A DNA stretch of 64,000 bases from Sedimenticola thiotaurini (GTDB lineage Bacteria; Pseudomonadota; Gammaproteobacteria; Chromatiales; Chromatiaceae). The translations under genes and the position numbers were made by a program. Under the pieces are notes generated by a model. That model had not been told where the DNA came from, made no database searches, and saw only the letters and a program-made list of their open reading frames with translations. Below, one piece after another: positions 35,008-44,571 of this stretch (position 1 is its first letter; each line of letters opens with the position of its first letter). The stretch spans positions 868,001-932,000 of the forward strand of contig NZ_CP011412.1 of assembly GCF_001007875.1 (NCBI RefSeq), read 5' to 3'.

Positions 35008-35745
35008 TCAGACAGGATCCTGGATGAGTATTTTCATCTCCTTTACCGCACTGGCCAGGCCGGAAAACAGCGCTCTGGAGATGATCGAATGACCGATATT
35101 GAATTCCCGAATTCCGGGGATGGCGGCGATCGGGGTGATATTGTGATAATCCAGCCCGTGCCCGGCATTCACTTGCAGACCAATTTTGACACCCATTGCC
35201 ACCGCATGCTGAATTTTCAATAGCTGTATCTCTTTTTCAGCCCGGTTCTTGGCATCAGCAAAATGCCCGGTATGGATCTCCACTGCGGAAGCGCCGATCT
35301 CACAGGCCGCTTCCAGTTGTTTTTCGTCCGCATCTATAAACAGGGAAACTTTAATACCAGCCTCATCCAGTTCGGCACAATAGTCGGCCAGATATGCCCG
35401 GTTGGCTGCAACATCAAGCCCCCCTTCCGTGGTCAATTCCTGGCGCCGTTCCGGAACAATACAGCAATCCGACGGTCCGATCCGGCGGGCGATCAAGGAC
35501 ATTTCGGAAGTTGCCGCCATTTCCAGGTTCATGCGTGTCTGCAGCACATCGGCCAGCATCTCCACATCACGATCCTGAATATGCCGCCGATCCTCCCGCA
35601 GATGAACGGTGATCAGGTCGGCCCCCGCCTGTTCAGCCACCAGGGCGGCCTGCAGCGGTTCGGGATACCGTGTTCCACGCTGTTGCCGCAGTGTGGCCAC
35701 GTGGTCGATATTGACGCCAAGAAGTTTCGGATATGACATATTCAT
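35008..35745 (-). CDS. pdxJ: Pyridoxine 5'-phosphate synthase
   Basis: A 245-residue TIM-barrel enzyme that joins 1-deoxyxylulose 5-phosphate and 3-amino-2-oxopropyl phosphate to give pyridoxine 5'-phosphate. Landmarks are [17 protein letters not shown] near the N-terminus, [14 protein letters not shown] (active-site His and Arg), [15 protein letters not shown] and the C-terminal [13 protein letters not shown] phosphate-binding loop. Two ATGs, 35745 and 35739, are equally possible. It ends the lepB to pdxJ gene chain, 40 bases after recO, the order seen in many gammaproteobacteria. Confidence 0.96.
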   Translation of the reverse strand: MNMSYPKLLGVNIDHVATLRQQRGTRYPEPLQAALVAEQAGADLITVHLREDRRHIQDRDVEMLADVLQTRMNLEMAATSEMSLIARRIGPSDCCIVPERRQELTTEGGLDVAANRAYLADYCAELDEAGIKVSLFIDADEKQLEAACEIGASAVEIHTGHFADAKNRAEKEIQLLKIQHAVAMGVKIGLQVNAGHGLDYHNITPIAAIPGIREFNIGHSIISRALFSGLASAVKEMKILIQDPV

Positions 35746-35785
35746 GATGTTTATTTAAATAGCTGTTTTGCTTCAACCGGATTCG

Positions 35786-36502
35786 TCAGGAGCGATGGGC
35801 GTGACGAAATAGTTCCCTGCTCTTCAATGGTTTATCACCCAGATAAAAACCCAGCACGGTACGCAGCAGGTTACGTGCTTCTTTCAGTTGCCAGGACGCT
35901 TCCAGGGAACGGGAGGCCAATGATAGCAACGTCTGGCCACTGATGGCATGCTCAGTTTCAGGGGGGCACTCAATGACGCCGCTCTCCTGTACAAACCGGT
36001 ACCACCTGTCGGCTTCCACCGGACAGCCATCTTCCATATTGACGGTTAATTCGATGCCGTAACCCAACTCAACCAACATATCCAGTTCAAAATAGCGCAG
36101 AGACGCCTCATTGATACCGGATGCATCCAGCTGTTTGAGCAGTTCCCGATAGTTACGAAACAGCTTTTCATGGGGGTCGTTGCGTTGCAACAGTCGCATC
36201 AGGAGTTCGTTGATATAAAATCCGCAGAAAAGCGCGGTTCCCTCCAGCCGGAACATACGACCATCCGGTTCATAGCTGACCAGACTTTTCACCTCGCCCC
36301 GGCCCCGCCACTCGATCTGCAACGGCACAAAAGGCTGCAGCAGACCGGAAGCCGATTTCCCCCGACCGGTAACCCCTTTGGCGACCGCCGGGAATCGGCC
36401 CAACTGCTCGGTAAAACACTCCAACAGCAGGCTGCTGTTGGAGTAGTCGCGCCGATGCAACAGGAATGCGGCAGACAAAGCCGGCGTCCCGCTATTACTC
36501 AA
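35786..36502 (-). CDS. recO: DNA repair protein RecO
   Basis: A 238-residue recombination mediator that helps RecA load on single-stranded DNA with RecF and RecR. The N-terminal OB fold (LLHRRDYSNSSLLLECFT, then GVTGRGKSASGLLQPF) and a helical C-terminal domain with ELDMLVELGYG are present. There is no ATG: the start is TTG at 36502, whose TTGA overlaps the era stop codon by 4 bases, so translation is coupled to era. GGTGA sits immediately upstream. Confidence 0.93.
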   Translation of the reverse strand: MSNSGTPALSAAFLLHRRDYSNSSLLLECFTEQLGRFPAVAKGVTGRGKSASGLLQPFVPLQIEWRGRGEVKSLVSYEPDGRMFRLEGTALFCGFYINELLMRLLQRNDPHEKLFRNYRELLKQLDASGINEASLRYFELDMLVELGYGIELTVNMEDGCPVEADRWYRFVQESGVIECPPETEHAISGQTLLSLASRSLEASWQLKEARNLLRTVLGFYLGDKPLKSRELFRHAHRS

Positions 36503-37398
36503 TCACCATATCCCAGGCGGGACAGGGCACCTTCATCACTCGACCAGCTCTTTTTGACTTTGACCCAGAGCTGCAGAAAGACCTTTTTGTCAAAGAATTT
36601 CTCCATCTCCTTGCGAGCCTGGGTACCGACCTCTTTCAAGGCTTCCCCCTTGGCGCCGATGATGATGTTCTTCTGCCCTTCACGCTCCACCCAGATCAGC
36701 CCGTGAATGCGATAAAGATTCCCCTCTTCCTCGAATTTTTCGATCTCCACTGTCAGTGCATAGGGAATCTCTTTAGCATAGCGCCGGGTCAACTGTTCGC
36801 GTATCAATTCGGCGGCAAAAAAACGTTCCGAGCGATCAGTCAGTTGATCCTCCGGAAAGATCTGCTCACCTTCCGGCAAGGCGGCAATCACCTGTCTCTC
36901 CAGGGGTTCCAGATTGTCGCCCTTGCGGGCTGACAGGGGTATCACGGTTGTAAAATCAAATTTTCCAGAGATCTCCTGCAGATAGGGCAGCAGTTCGTCC
37001 TTGTTTTTTACCATGTCAATCTTGTTGACCAGTAGCAAGACCGGCATCTTAAGACGGCTAATGGCATCCAGCACCGACTGATCCTCTTCCGTCCAGCGCA
37101 ATGCTTCCACCACAAACAGCACCAGGTCCACATCCGCCAGAGCGGATCGGGCGGTCCGGTTCAGATAGCGATTCATGGCATGATCGCCCCGTTTATGGAT
37201 GCCCGGTGTATCCACGTAAATGATCTGTGCGGTATCGGTGGTTTTAACGCCAAGAATACTGTGCCGGGTTGTCTGGGGCTTATGGGAGGTAATCGCCAGT
37301 TTCTGACCGATCATGCGGTTCAGCAGTGTCGATTTGCCAACGTTGGGACGACCCACAATGGCACAAAAACCGCAACGACTTTTCTGCGGATCAGACAT
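36499..37398 (-). CDS. era: GTPase Era
   Basis: A 299-residue ribosome-assembly GTPase. G motifs are intact: GRPNVGKST (about 16-24), the switch region, DTPGIH (about 59), NKIDM (about 123) and SARKGDNLE. The C-terminal KH domain carries EGQKNIIIGAKGEALKEVG, which binds the 3' end of 16S rRNA. It overlaps rnc by 8 bases upstream and recO by 4 downstream, so the three are tightly coupled. Start ATG at 37398 is sound. Confidence 0.97.
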   Translation of the reverse strand: MSDPQKSRCGFCAIVGRPNVGKSTLLNRMIGQKLAITSHKPQTTRHSILGVKTTDTAQIIYVDTPGIHKRGDHAMNRYLNRTARSALADVDLVLFVVEALRWTEEDQSVLDAISRLKMPVLLLVNKIDMVKNKDELLPYLQEISGKFDFTTVIPLSARKGDNLEPLERQVIAALPEGEQIFPEDQLTDRSERFFAAELIREQLTRRYAKEIPYALTVEIEKFEEEGNLYRIHGLIWVEREGQKNIIIGAKGEALKEVGTQARKEMEKFFDKKVFLQLWVKVKKSWSSDEGALSRLGYGD

Positions 37399-38068
37399 TA
37401 TCTATTTTCCTCAGGAATTTACTGGCAGCATCCTGCTCAGCTTTTCTGCGACTACTACCCGTTCCTTCAGTTCTGAGGTCCAGTTCATCGACCCGACAAC
37501 TGACGGTGAAGCACTGTTCGTGCTGCTCGCCGGTAACGCTGATAATGGTGTAACTTGGCAGCGGCTTCTTCTGCGACTGCAACAACTCCTGTAACCGGGT
37601 CTTGGGATCTTTCTGTTGTGACTTTTTACTCAGAGTCGACAGCTTCTCTTCGAACAATTGAAGAATTACCCGACGCGCTTCCAAGTAGCCCCCATCCAGA
37701 TAGACCGCCGCGATCAGCGCTTCTACCGCATCTGCCAGAATGGAACCACGCGAGTGTCCGCCGCTGCGGAGTTCCCCCGTACCAAGATTGAGGAACTTAC
37801 CCAGTTCAAGATTCCTGGCAATCTGGGCCAGTGAGTCGCCCTTGACCAGACCTGCCCGTAGCCGACTGAGTTGGCCTTCATCGGCAGCAGGATAGTTGGC
37901 ATAGAGATAGTCCGCTATCACGAAGCCAAGTATGGCATCCCCGAGAAACTCCAGGCGTTCATTATTGGTACTACCGGCACTGCGGTGAGTCAGTGCCGTC
38001 TCTGCCAGCCCCAGGTTATTGAATTGATAGCCTATAGAGCGACATAAGCGTTCAACCGGTTCTCTCAA
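37391..38068 (-). CDS. rnc: Ribonuclease III
   Basis: A 225-residue double-strand-specific endoribonuclease. The catalytic signature ERLEFLGDAILGFVIADYLY lies at about 38-57 and ILADAVEALIAAVYLDGG at about 110-127, with the acidic residues that bind the two metal ions; a double-stranded RNA-binding domain ends the protein. The start is TTG at 38068, overlapping the DUF4845 stop by 4 bases (TTGA), and no ATG fits. The 8-base overlap with era couples the two genes, as in E. coli. Confidence 0.96.
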   Translation of the reverse strand: MREPVERLCRSIGYQFNNLGLAETALTHRSAGSTNNERLEFLGDAILGFVIADYLYANYPAADEGQLSRLRAGLVKGDSLAQIARNLELGKFLNLGTGELRSGGHSRGSILADAVEALIAAVYLDGGYLEARRVILQLFEEKLSTLSKKSQQKDPKTRLQELLQSQKKPLPSYTIISVTGEQHEQCFTVSCRVDELDLRTEGTGSSRRKAEQDAASKFLRKIDNV

Positions 38069-38442
38069 TTTGAAATCAGCTCTATCTCGTCAGAAAAGGT
38101 CACCAGGATATCCATATTGCCCACCAGCTTTTTCTGAACCTGATAGTCGATCGACACCTTCATGATGCCCGGGCTCTTTTTGACCGTTACGTTATCACTC
38201 TTCAGATCATAGACACTGTTAATATCCAGGCGCTTCATGATCATGCTTTTCACCTGGCTGGAGGAACGCTTGGTAATCAGCGGTTCATCCTTCAGCGATT
38301 CGACCACATCCTTGACGGTCAGATTCTGAAGGTAAATCGGACCGATTTTCATACCCAACATGGCAAAAAACAGAATCAATGCAATGACTGTCATCCAGCC
38401 CGTCAGGGTCATCCCCTTCTGTTTCTTCAATCCACTTTCCAT
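38065..38442 (-). CDS. DUF4845 small membrane protein
   Basis: A 125-residue protein with one membrane helix (MTVIALILFFAMLGMKIGP, about 17-35) and a small mostly periplasmic domain (VKDVVESLKDEP, DINSVYDLKSDNVTVKK, VSIDYQVQKKLVGNMDILVTF). It is the DUF4845 family that lies between lepB and rnc in many gammaproteobacteria; its function is unknown but conserved position suggests a link to secretion or signal peptide processing. AGGGGAGAG upstream is a strong ribosome site. Coupled to rnc by a 4-base overlap. Confidence 0.85.
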   Translation of the reverse strand: MESGLKKQKGMTLTGWMTVIALILFFAMLGMKIGPIYLQNLTVKDVVESLKDEPLITKRSSSQVKSMIMKRLDINSVYDLKSDNVTVKKSPGIMKVSIDYQVQKKLVGNMDILVTFSDEIELISN

Positions 38443-38492
38443 TTCGCTCTCCCCTGATCTTCTATCAGTTCAAACTTGGTATCGCAGCCAAT

Positions 38493-39311
38493 CTAGTTGA
38501 TGCCATTTCCGATTCGGTTCCAGGTGACCGGGAAACCGGGCATATTCGAATCCCAGTTCATCCAGATAGCGAACGCCTTGCCCACCAGCAGATGTTCCGG
38601 TACCAGGCCCCAGCACCGACTGTCGTTACTGTTGTCCCGGTTGTCACCCATGGCGAAATAGTGTCCTTCCGGTACAGTGAAGGTGCCGCGCATCAGAACC
38701 TGACAACCATAACCGAAATCGGGAGCTCGCGGGTTGATGAGAATCTCATGCTCGACATCACCCAGTTGTTCGATATTCTTCAGTGCACCGGTCTCACGTG
38801 CCCCGCTGCCGACGCCGGTGTAGATCTCAACATGGCGTTGCGGCTGGGCTTCCCCATTGATGTAGAGTGTCTTATTGCTGTAACTGATGGTGTCCCCAGG
38901 TACACCCACCACCCTTTTAATATAATCCACGCGCGGATTCTGCGGATATTTGAACACCACCACATCACCCCGTTTGGGTTCATCCACATCAATCACTTTC
39001 TTATTCAGTACCGGAAGCCGGATGCCGTAGGAGAATTTGTTGACCAGGATAAAATCCCCCACCAGAAGCGTGGGCATCATGGAACCGGACGGAATCCGGA
39101 ATGGTTCCACCACAAAAGAGCGCAATACCAGCACGGCGAGGATGACCGGGAAGAAAGAGCGGGAGTACTCCACCAACAGCGGTTCTTTGGGATTTTCATC
39201 CCCACTGGCCCGCTGTTTGCGTTTACGGGCGAAGAACAGCGCGTCAATCAGCCAGATAAAGCCGGTCAAAAAAGTTGCTATGACCAGAAACAGGGGAAAA
39301 TCTAAATTCAT
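38493..39311 (-). CDS. lepB: Signal peptidase I
   Basis: A 272-residue inner-membrane serine protease that cuts signal peptides after export. Two hydrophobic helices (about 5-26 and 55-66) precede the catalytic part: PSGSMMPTL with nucleophile Ser77, RGDVVVF, the catalytic Lys132 in DYIKRVVGVPGD, and GDNRDNSNDSR near the C-terminus. ATG at 39311 has GGA 7 bases upstream; the upstream frame opens only with TTG at 39323, so ATG is preferred. It follows lepA, the common order. Confidence 0.95.
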   Translation of the reverse strand: MNLDFPLFLVIATFLTGFIWLIDALFFARKRKQRASGDENPKEPLLVEYSRSFFPVILAVLVLRSFVVEPFRIPSGSMMPTLLVGDFILVNKFSYGIRLPVLNKKVIDVDEPKRGDVVVFKYPQNPRVDYIKRVVGVPGDTISYSNKTLYINGEAQPQRHVEIYTGVGSGARETGALKNIEQLGDVEHEILINPRAPDFGYGCQVLMRGTFTVPEGHYFAMGDNRDNSNDSRCWGLVPEHLLVGKAFAIWMNWDSNMPGFPVTWNRIGNGIN

Positions 39312-39384
39312 AAGCGGTTCCAACCCGGTCTCGAACTACATTGTGTAGTCTTTAAAATCACTGCCCAGCACCCATGCCGGACAA

Positions 39385-41190
39385 TCAGTTGTCCTTTCCG
39401 ACTCGCAAAACAGCGAGGAAGGCCTCTTGTGGTATCTCTACGCGACCGACCTGTTTCATCCGTTTTTTGCCCGCTTTCTGCTTCTCAAGCAGTTTGCGTT
39501 TACGGGTGATGTCGCCGCCATAACATTTAGCCGTCACATTCTTGCGCAACGCCTTGACGTTGGTTCTGGCGATGATCTTGCTACCAATGGCCGCCTGAAT
39601 GGCCACTTCGAACATCTGCCTGGGTATCAGCTCCTTCATCTGGGAGGTGATCTCACGTCCTCTGGCTTCGCAGTTGTCTTTGTGCACAATCAGGGAGAGC
39701 GCATCAACCTGCTCACCATTGATCAGAATATCCAGCTTCACCAGGCTGGCGGCCTGGAAGCGCTTGAACTCATATTCAAATGAAGCATAACCACGACTGA
39801 CCGACTTGAGTCGGTCAAAAAAGTCCAGCACCACCTCATTCATCGGCAGTTCATAGGTGACCTGAACCTGGCCCCCGAGGTATTGCAGATTTTTCTGCTG
39901 ACCACGCTTTTCGATACAGAGTGTGATGACACTGCCGAGGTGGGCCTGGGGCACCAGAATATGCGCCTCGATGATGGGCTCACGAATCTCCGCAATCTGA
40001 TTGGGTGCCGGCAGGTTGGCCGGATTATCCACCATCACAACAGTACCGTCGGTCTTTTCCACTTCATAGATAACCGTGGGCGCGGTAGTGATCAGATCCA
40101 GGTCGTATTCCCGTTCCAGGCGCTCCTGCACGATCTCCATGTGCAGCATGCCGAGGAAACCACAACGGAATCCGAACCCGAGCGCCTGCGAGGTCTCCGG
40201 CTCATAATGCAGCGCCGCATCATTCAGTTTCAGTTTCTGCAGGGCGTCCCGGAAATTCTCATAGTCGTCCGAGCTGACCGGATAGAGCCCGGAGAAGACC
40301 CGGGGGCGCATCTCGGCGAATCCCGGCAGCGCGGAGGCTGCCTTGTTATCCGCCAGGGTCAGGGTATCCCCAACCGGAGCGCCATTGATATCCTTGATCC
40401 CGGCGATTACGTAGCCCACTTCTCCCGGGCCGAGCTCGGGGCGATTCTCCCGCTTTGGGGTAAATACACCGACCTTCTCCACCTGGAACACCCGACCGGT
40501 CGACATGATCAGCATCTTGTCCTTGGGTTTTATCCGTCCGTTAAATACCCGGATCAGCGAGATCACGCCGACATAGGAGTCAAACCAGGAGTCAATAATC
40601 AGTGCCTGCAAAGGGGCTTCGATATCGCCCTGGGGTGGTGGCACAAACTCCACCAGTTGAGCCAGCAGATCAGGAATACCGACTCCGGTCTTGGCGCTGA
40701 CGCGGATTGCGTTATGCGCCTCAATGCCGATAATCTCTTCGATTTCCGTAATCACCCGCTCCGGCTCAGCCGCCGGCAGATCGATCTTGTTAAGGACCGG
40801 CAACACCTCCAGACCCTGTTCAATGGCGGTGTAACAGTTGGCCACGCTCTGAGCTTCCACGCCCTGAGCTGCATCCACCACCAGTAACGCCCCTTCACAG
40901 GCAGCCAGGGAACGGGATACTTCATAGGAAAAGTCGACATGCCCGGGAGTGTCGATGAAATTGAGTCGGTAAGTCTCGCCATCCGGTGCGGTGTAATTCA
41001 GGGTGACACTCTGGGCCTTGATCGTAATGCCGCGCTCCCGCTCAAGATCCATGGAATCCAGTACCTGCGCTTCCATCTCCCGCTCGGTGAGACCACCACA
41101 AATCTGGATAAATCGATCAGCGATGGTCGATTTGCCATGATCGATGTGGGCTATGATTGAAAAATTGCGGATATGCTGGAGATCTGTCAT
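39385..41190 (-). CDS. lepA: Elongation factor 4 (LepA)
   Basis: A 601-residue translational GTPase that acts on the ribosome during initiation or stalled elongation. The chain starts [21 protein letters not shown] (P-loop), with DTPGHVDF (G3) and [11 protein letters not shown] (G4) after it; the C-terminal region ends with the LepA-specific [16 protein letters not shown]. The length matches E. coli LepA (599). It is head of the lepA to pdxJ chain, with an intrinsic terminator of the upstream operon 74 bases before it. Confidence 0.97.
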   Translation of the reverse strand: MTDLQHIRNFSIIAHIDHGKSTIADRFIQICGGLTEREMEAQVLDSMDLERERGITIKAQSVTLNYTAPDGETYRLNFIDTPGHVDFSYEVSRSLAACEGALLVVDAAQGVEAQSVANCYTAIEQGLEVLPVLNKIDLPAAEPERVITEIEEIIGIEAHNAIRVSAKTGVGIPDLLAQLVEFVPPPQGDIEAPLQALIIDSWFDSYVGVISLIRVFNGRIKPKDKMLIMSTGRVFQVEKVGVFTPKRENRPELGPGEVGYVIAGIKDINGAPVGDTLTLADNKAASALPGFAEMRPRVFSGLYPVSSDDYENFRDALQKLKLNDAALHYEPETSQALGFGFRCGFLGMLHMEIVQERLEREYDLDLITTAPTVIYEVEKTDGTVVMVDNPANLPAPNQIAEIREPIIEAHILVPQAHLGSVITLCIEKRGQQKNLQYLGGQVQVTYELPMNEVVLDFFDRLKSVSRGYASFEYEFKRFQAASLVKLDILINGEQVDALSLIVHKDNCEARGREITSQMKELIPRQMFEVAIQAAIGSKIIARTNVKALRKNVTAKCYGGDITRKRKLLEKQKAGKKRMKQVGRVEIPQEAFLAVLRVGKDN

Positions 41191-41264
41191 GAATGGTCTA
41201 CTGCGTAATGAACCCTGGGTGGTACAGCCAAAGATTACAGATTAACAAAATCATGTAACCAATT

Positions 41265-41296
41265 GAAAAAAACGGAACTTTATTAAAAAGTTCCGT
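41265..41296 (-). terminator. Intrinsic terminator after the sigma-E operon
   Basis: ACGGAACTTT (41272-41281) and AAAGTTCCGT (41287-41296) form a perfect 10-base stem; read on the minus strand it is followed by seven T (complement of 41265-41271). It lies 73 bases past the glutaredoxin-like stop and separates that operon from lepA. Confidence 0.88.
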
Positions 41297-41368
41297 CGCA
41301 CTTCGGATGGAATAACTTTCCCCGCGAATGTTACATGATACCCCAGATTGTACAGTACTCAAATAGCC

Positions 41369-41623
41369 TCATTCAGTGCCTGATCCAGCCCCGAGAAACC
41401 GTTCCAGGCCAACGGGATCAAGATAGTAGTGACAGATTATCTCCTCCTCCGAAGCCAGCACCGGGATCAGGGTTCCATAGCGGCGCTGCAGATCGGGATC
41501 GCTGTCCACATTGATCGACGCCAATTCAAACGCCAGTGTCTCTCGTAGGGATTGAAGATGCTGCCACATGTCGTCACAGAGGTGGCAGCCATCGCGATAG
41601 TAAAAAGAGAGTTGCCGGCTCAC
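41369..41623 (-). CDS. Glutaredoxin-like protein (DUF836)
   Basis: An 84-residue thioredoxin-fold protein. The N-terminus reads LSFYYRDGCHLCDDM, with a CxxC-type pair (CHLC) at the redox site, and the TLIPVLASEEE segment carries the cis-proline of the fold. It probably reduces disulfides or glutathionylated targets in the cytoplasm. It lies 6 bases after the mucD/degQ stop, at the end of the envelope-stress operon and before a terminator. Confidence 0.85.
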   Translation of the reverse strand: MSRQLSFYYRDGCHLCDDMWQHLQSLRETLAFELASINVDSDPDLQRRYGTLIPVLASEEEIICHYYLDPVGLERFLGAGSGTE

Positions 41624-41629
41624 TCCCGG

Positions 41630-43081
41630 TTACTCTTTCGGCACCATCAGAGGGATGAAGCGTGCACCATTCCGACGGTGGACCAGCACCGCCACGGTCG
41701 CCCCCCTGGGCAGTTTCTTCACCACTTCATCAAACTCTTCCACCGTCGACACCCTGACCCGGTTGATCATCTGGATGACATCTCCCGGTTCGATGCCGGC
41801 CTGTTTTGCGGCCCCATCGGTAACTGACTGCACAAACACGCCCTTGATATTGTTAAGCTTGTACTGATTCCGGATATCACTATCCAGATCATCCAGATCT
41901 ATCACACTCATACCGAGCTTGGAGACACTCTCCTGGGTCGCCCCGTCAAGCTGTGCCATATCGGACTTCAATTCGCCGATCGTGACCTGAATGGTTTTGC
42001 GCTTGCCATTACGGAGAATTTCAAGTTCGGCCGGTTTGTTGATGGCGCTGGCCCCTACCAGATGCTGCAGCATGGAAGAGCTCTCCAGCTTGGTGCCGTT
42101 GTATTTCAGAATCACATCACCCACTTCCAGACCAGCCTTGTCTGACGGGCTGCCCTCCACCACCCTGGCGATCAGGGCACCGTAGGGGTACTCCATGTCG
42201 AATGACTCGGCCAGTTCACGGGTAACATCCTGGATCATCACACCCAGCCAGCCGCGCTTCACTTCACCGCTGGTGCGCAACTGATCCACCACATTCATGG
42301 CCAGCTCAATCGGGATGGCAAATGAAAGCCCCATGAAACCACCCGTCCTGCTGTATATCTGGGAGTTGATACCCACCACCTCGCCATCCAGATTAAACAG
42401 CGGTCCACCGGAGTTACCCGGATTAATGGCCACGTCCGTCTGGATAAAGGGGACATAATTCTCATTTGGCAGACTACGGCCTTTCGCGCTCACAATACCC
42501 GCTGTAACCGAGTGATCGAATCCAAATGGGGAACCGATAGCCAGCACCCATTCGCCAACTTTCAGCTTGCGGGTAGTGCCGATCTTAACTTTGGGTAATC
42601 CGGTGGCATCGATTTTCAACAGAGCCACATCGCTGGTTTTGTCCATGCCGATCACTTCCGCCAGATACTCCCGCCGATCACTCAGTCTGACCAGGATTTC
42701 ATCTGCACCATTGACTACATGGAAATTGGTCATGATGTAGCCGTCATCCGAGATAATGAATCCGGAACCCAGTGAACGGGAGTCATACTGCCGTGGTTCC
42801 GACTCCCCCGGCAGCCCCGGCCCGCCTTCGCCGAAGAAGTGACGGAAAAACTCGTTCAGAGGACTCCCTTCCGGCAGTTCTGGGATCTGGAACTGACGGT
42901 TTATTCGATTCGAAATTGACTTGTGCTGTTTGGTGCTGATGTTGACCACGGATGGGCTGTTGCTCTCAACCAGCGACGTAAAATCAGGTAAAGTCTGAGC
43001 CTGGATGGTGGAAGCCGCCAGCCAGAGCAGCAGGATCAATGAGATGGGGGTAAAGCGATTTTTCAACCACGCCGCTTTCAT
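41630..43081 (-). CDS. mucD: Periplasmic serine protease Do (DegQ/MucD)
   Basis: A 483-residue HtrA-family protease and chaperone that degrades misfolded periplasmic proteins. A signal peptide (LILLLWLAASTIQAQ) leads to the trypsin-like domain with His121, Asp151 and Ser224 (NPGNSGGPL), then two PDZ domains (about 255-345 and 385-470). The gene order rpoE-rseA-rseB-rseC-mucD is that of Pseudomonas and related groups, where the gene is called mucD; degQ or degP-like would be equally fair. It should be under sigma-E. Confidence 0.95.
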   Translation of the reverse strand: MKAAWLKNRFTPISLILLLWLAASTIQAQTLPDFTSLVESNSPSVVNISTKQHKSISNRINRQFQIPELPEGSPLNEFFRHFFGEGGPGLPGESEPRQYDSRSLGSGFIISDDGYIMTNFHVVNGADEILVRLSDRREYLAEVIGMDKTSDVALLKIDATGLPKVKIGTTRKLKVGEWVLAIGSPFGFDHSVTAGIVSAKGRSLPNENYVPFIQTDVAINPGNSGGPLFNLDGEVVGINSQIYSRTGGFMGLSFAIPIELAMNVVDQLRTSGEVKRGWLGVMIQDVTRELAESFDMEYPYGALIARVVEGSPSDKAGLEVGDVILKYNGTKLESSSMLQHLVGASAINKPAELEILRNGKRKTIQVTIGELKSDMAQLDGATQESVSKLGMSVIDLDDLDSDIRNQYKLNNIKGVFVQSVTDGAAKQAGIEPGDVIQMINRVRVSTVEEFDEVVKKLPRGATVAVLVHRRNGARFIPLMVPKE

Positions 43082-43101
43082 AAATGTGCTCCCGTAATTT
43101 A

Positions 43102-43590
43102 TTACAGAGTGTTCTTGCTTATTCCGTCTATGACGTGAACAGAACCGGCCCGGCGGAGAATCACTGCCTGATAGGCGTTACTTTTACTACTCCGGGTTGC
43201 AAACCTTCGTATCCAGGCGAGTCCAATCAACAGTCCCAGTAGACCACTGACGATAGATAGTGGTTCCGTGGATGACAAATTAAACAGTTCAGCGAATGAC
43301 TGCCCCAGAATACTACCGGCAAGCAGCGATAGCAGTGGCACGATATAAAACAGAAATGAAGCGCGAGTCAGAACCGACTCATCCAGCCCCACTATCACCC
43401 TGTCACCGGATTCAGCTCCGATCGGATTCAATACTTTAACGACAGTTCTGCGATTTCCAAAAACCTTGGCCAGCGCAGATGTACCGCAACTGCTTTTTGC
43501 TTCACAGCCGCCACAACTGCTCGCCCGTTGGGTTTCGACCCGGGCAAACTCCCCTTCTGTGGCTGTTACTATGGCGCTCTCTTCTATCAC
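43102..43590 (-). CDS. rseC: SoxR-reducing/sigma-E regulator RseC family protein
   Basis: A 162-residue membrane protein of the RseC family, which helps keep SoxR reduced and modulates sigma-E. The N-terminal cytoplasmic part has the cysteine cluster SSCGGCEAKSSCG; two membrane helices follow (FLFYIVPLLSLLAGSILG and LSIVSGLLGLLIGLAWI). The family usually starts MIEEQA; here GTG at 43590 gives VIEESAIV and starts 8 bases after the rseB stop. A longer frame from 43638 would overlap rseB, so GTG was chosen. Confidence 0.9.
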   Translation of the reverse strand: MIEESAIVTATEGEFARVETQRASSCGGCEAKSSCGTSALAKVFGNRRTVVKVLNPIGAESGDRVIVGLDESVLTRASFLFYIVPLLSLLAGSILGQSFAELFNLSSTEPLSIVSGLLGLLIGLAWIRRFATRSSKSNAYQAVILRRAGSVHVIDGISKNTL

Positions 43591-43597
43591 AACCCGG

Positions 43598-44566
43598 TCA
43601 CTCTTGTGAAAAACGCAGTGAATTGGCAATCCGTTCAACGGTCTTATCCGGAACCTCGCCCACTGCCGTTATCTGATGACCCGAAATGGTCGTACCGTAC
43701 GCATTAATGGTTCCCATGGTGGAACCTCCCCTCAGCCCCACATTGTCATCAACTTCAATGTAGACAGAGAGTGACGCCAGACCATCGGAAAGGACGAAAT
43801 GATCAATTTCATCTCCCGATTTGCCTACCCGCCGTTTCGAGTGCAGTGTTACGTCGAAACCTTCCGGTAGTGCTTCGAAAGACCATCCGGAGAATTGTTT
43901 ATCGGATATGGTGCGCATCGGCTTCTGTTGGATCCAGCGATAATCCTCTTTACCTTCCAATGAGATCTCGTCAATCTCGTGCGAACTGTTGTGCACATCC
44001 AGTTGGGTAAACATCAGCTGGGATATGGGTACACCGGACAAATTCAACATATCGGTCTTTAACGGGAATGCATGTTCCTTATCCAGATAGAGACGATAAC
44101 CGTAACGGTAGGCATCCTGCGGAATGATGGCCACCACCCGGGTCTGCCGGCCGGCGACCCGCTCTTCTCCAAGCAGATGAAAATCGTAGTAGTCGGAAAG
44201 CTGCCCCACATCGACCGAGAAAATTGCCCGAAAGCCCTGGCCGCTGAGCCGGTTTCCCACTGATACGGATTTTCTGTCCGGGGCGATACAGGTGACCGAT
44301 GCACCATCCCGGAATACCTCCCGTGCCACGCCATTCAGGGAGATAAGGCGCTCTCGCTCTTCATTGTCATCCACTGTATGGATGATCTGCATGCTCTCCA
44401 ACTGGGTATTATGCAGAAAGATGAAAGTGCCATCGTAATTCAGCGAATGTACGGCATTGACCATTCGCTGCAACCAGAAATTTACATCATCTTCACCGCT
44501 ATCGGCCGCGGCACCCAGCGATACCCCGACCAGCAACAATGTCGTTAAAATATGCATAAATTTCAT
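43598..44566 (-). CDS. rseB: Periplasmic sigma-E regulator RseB (MucB)
   Basis: A 322-residue protein with a signal peptide (MHILTTLLLVGVSLGAAA) followed by the two-domain RseB fold, with WLQRMVNAVHSLNYDGTFIFLH near the N-terminus and SLSVYIEVDD near the C-terminus. It shields the anti-sigma factor from cleavage and senses lipoproteins or lipopolysaccharide during envelope stress. It starts 5 bases after rseA. Confidence 0.94.
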   Translation of the reverse strand: MKFMHILTTLLLVGVSLGAAADSGEDDVNFWLQRMVNAVHSLNYDGTFIFLHNTQLESMQIIHTVDDNEERERLISLNGVAREVFRDGASVTCIAPDRKSVSVGNRLSGQGFRAIFSVDVGQLSDYYDFHLLGEERVAGRQTRVVAIIPQDAYRYGYRLYLDKEHAFPLKTDMLNLSGVPISQLMFTQLDVHNSSHEIDEISLEGKEDYRWIQQKPMRTISDKQFSGWSFEALPEGFDVTLHSKRRVGKSGDEIDHFVLSDGLASLSVYIEVDDNVGLRGGSTMGTINAYGTTISGHQITAVGEVPDKTVERIANSLRFSQE

Positions 44567-44571
44567 GCGGT

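Noticed and set aside
39883-40887. 334-codon plus-strand frame opposite lepA
   Set aside because: It lies wholly inside the highly conserved lepA gene and its product has no family features.
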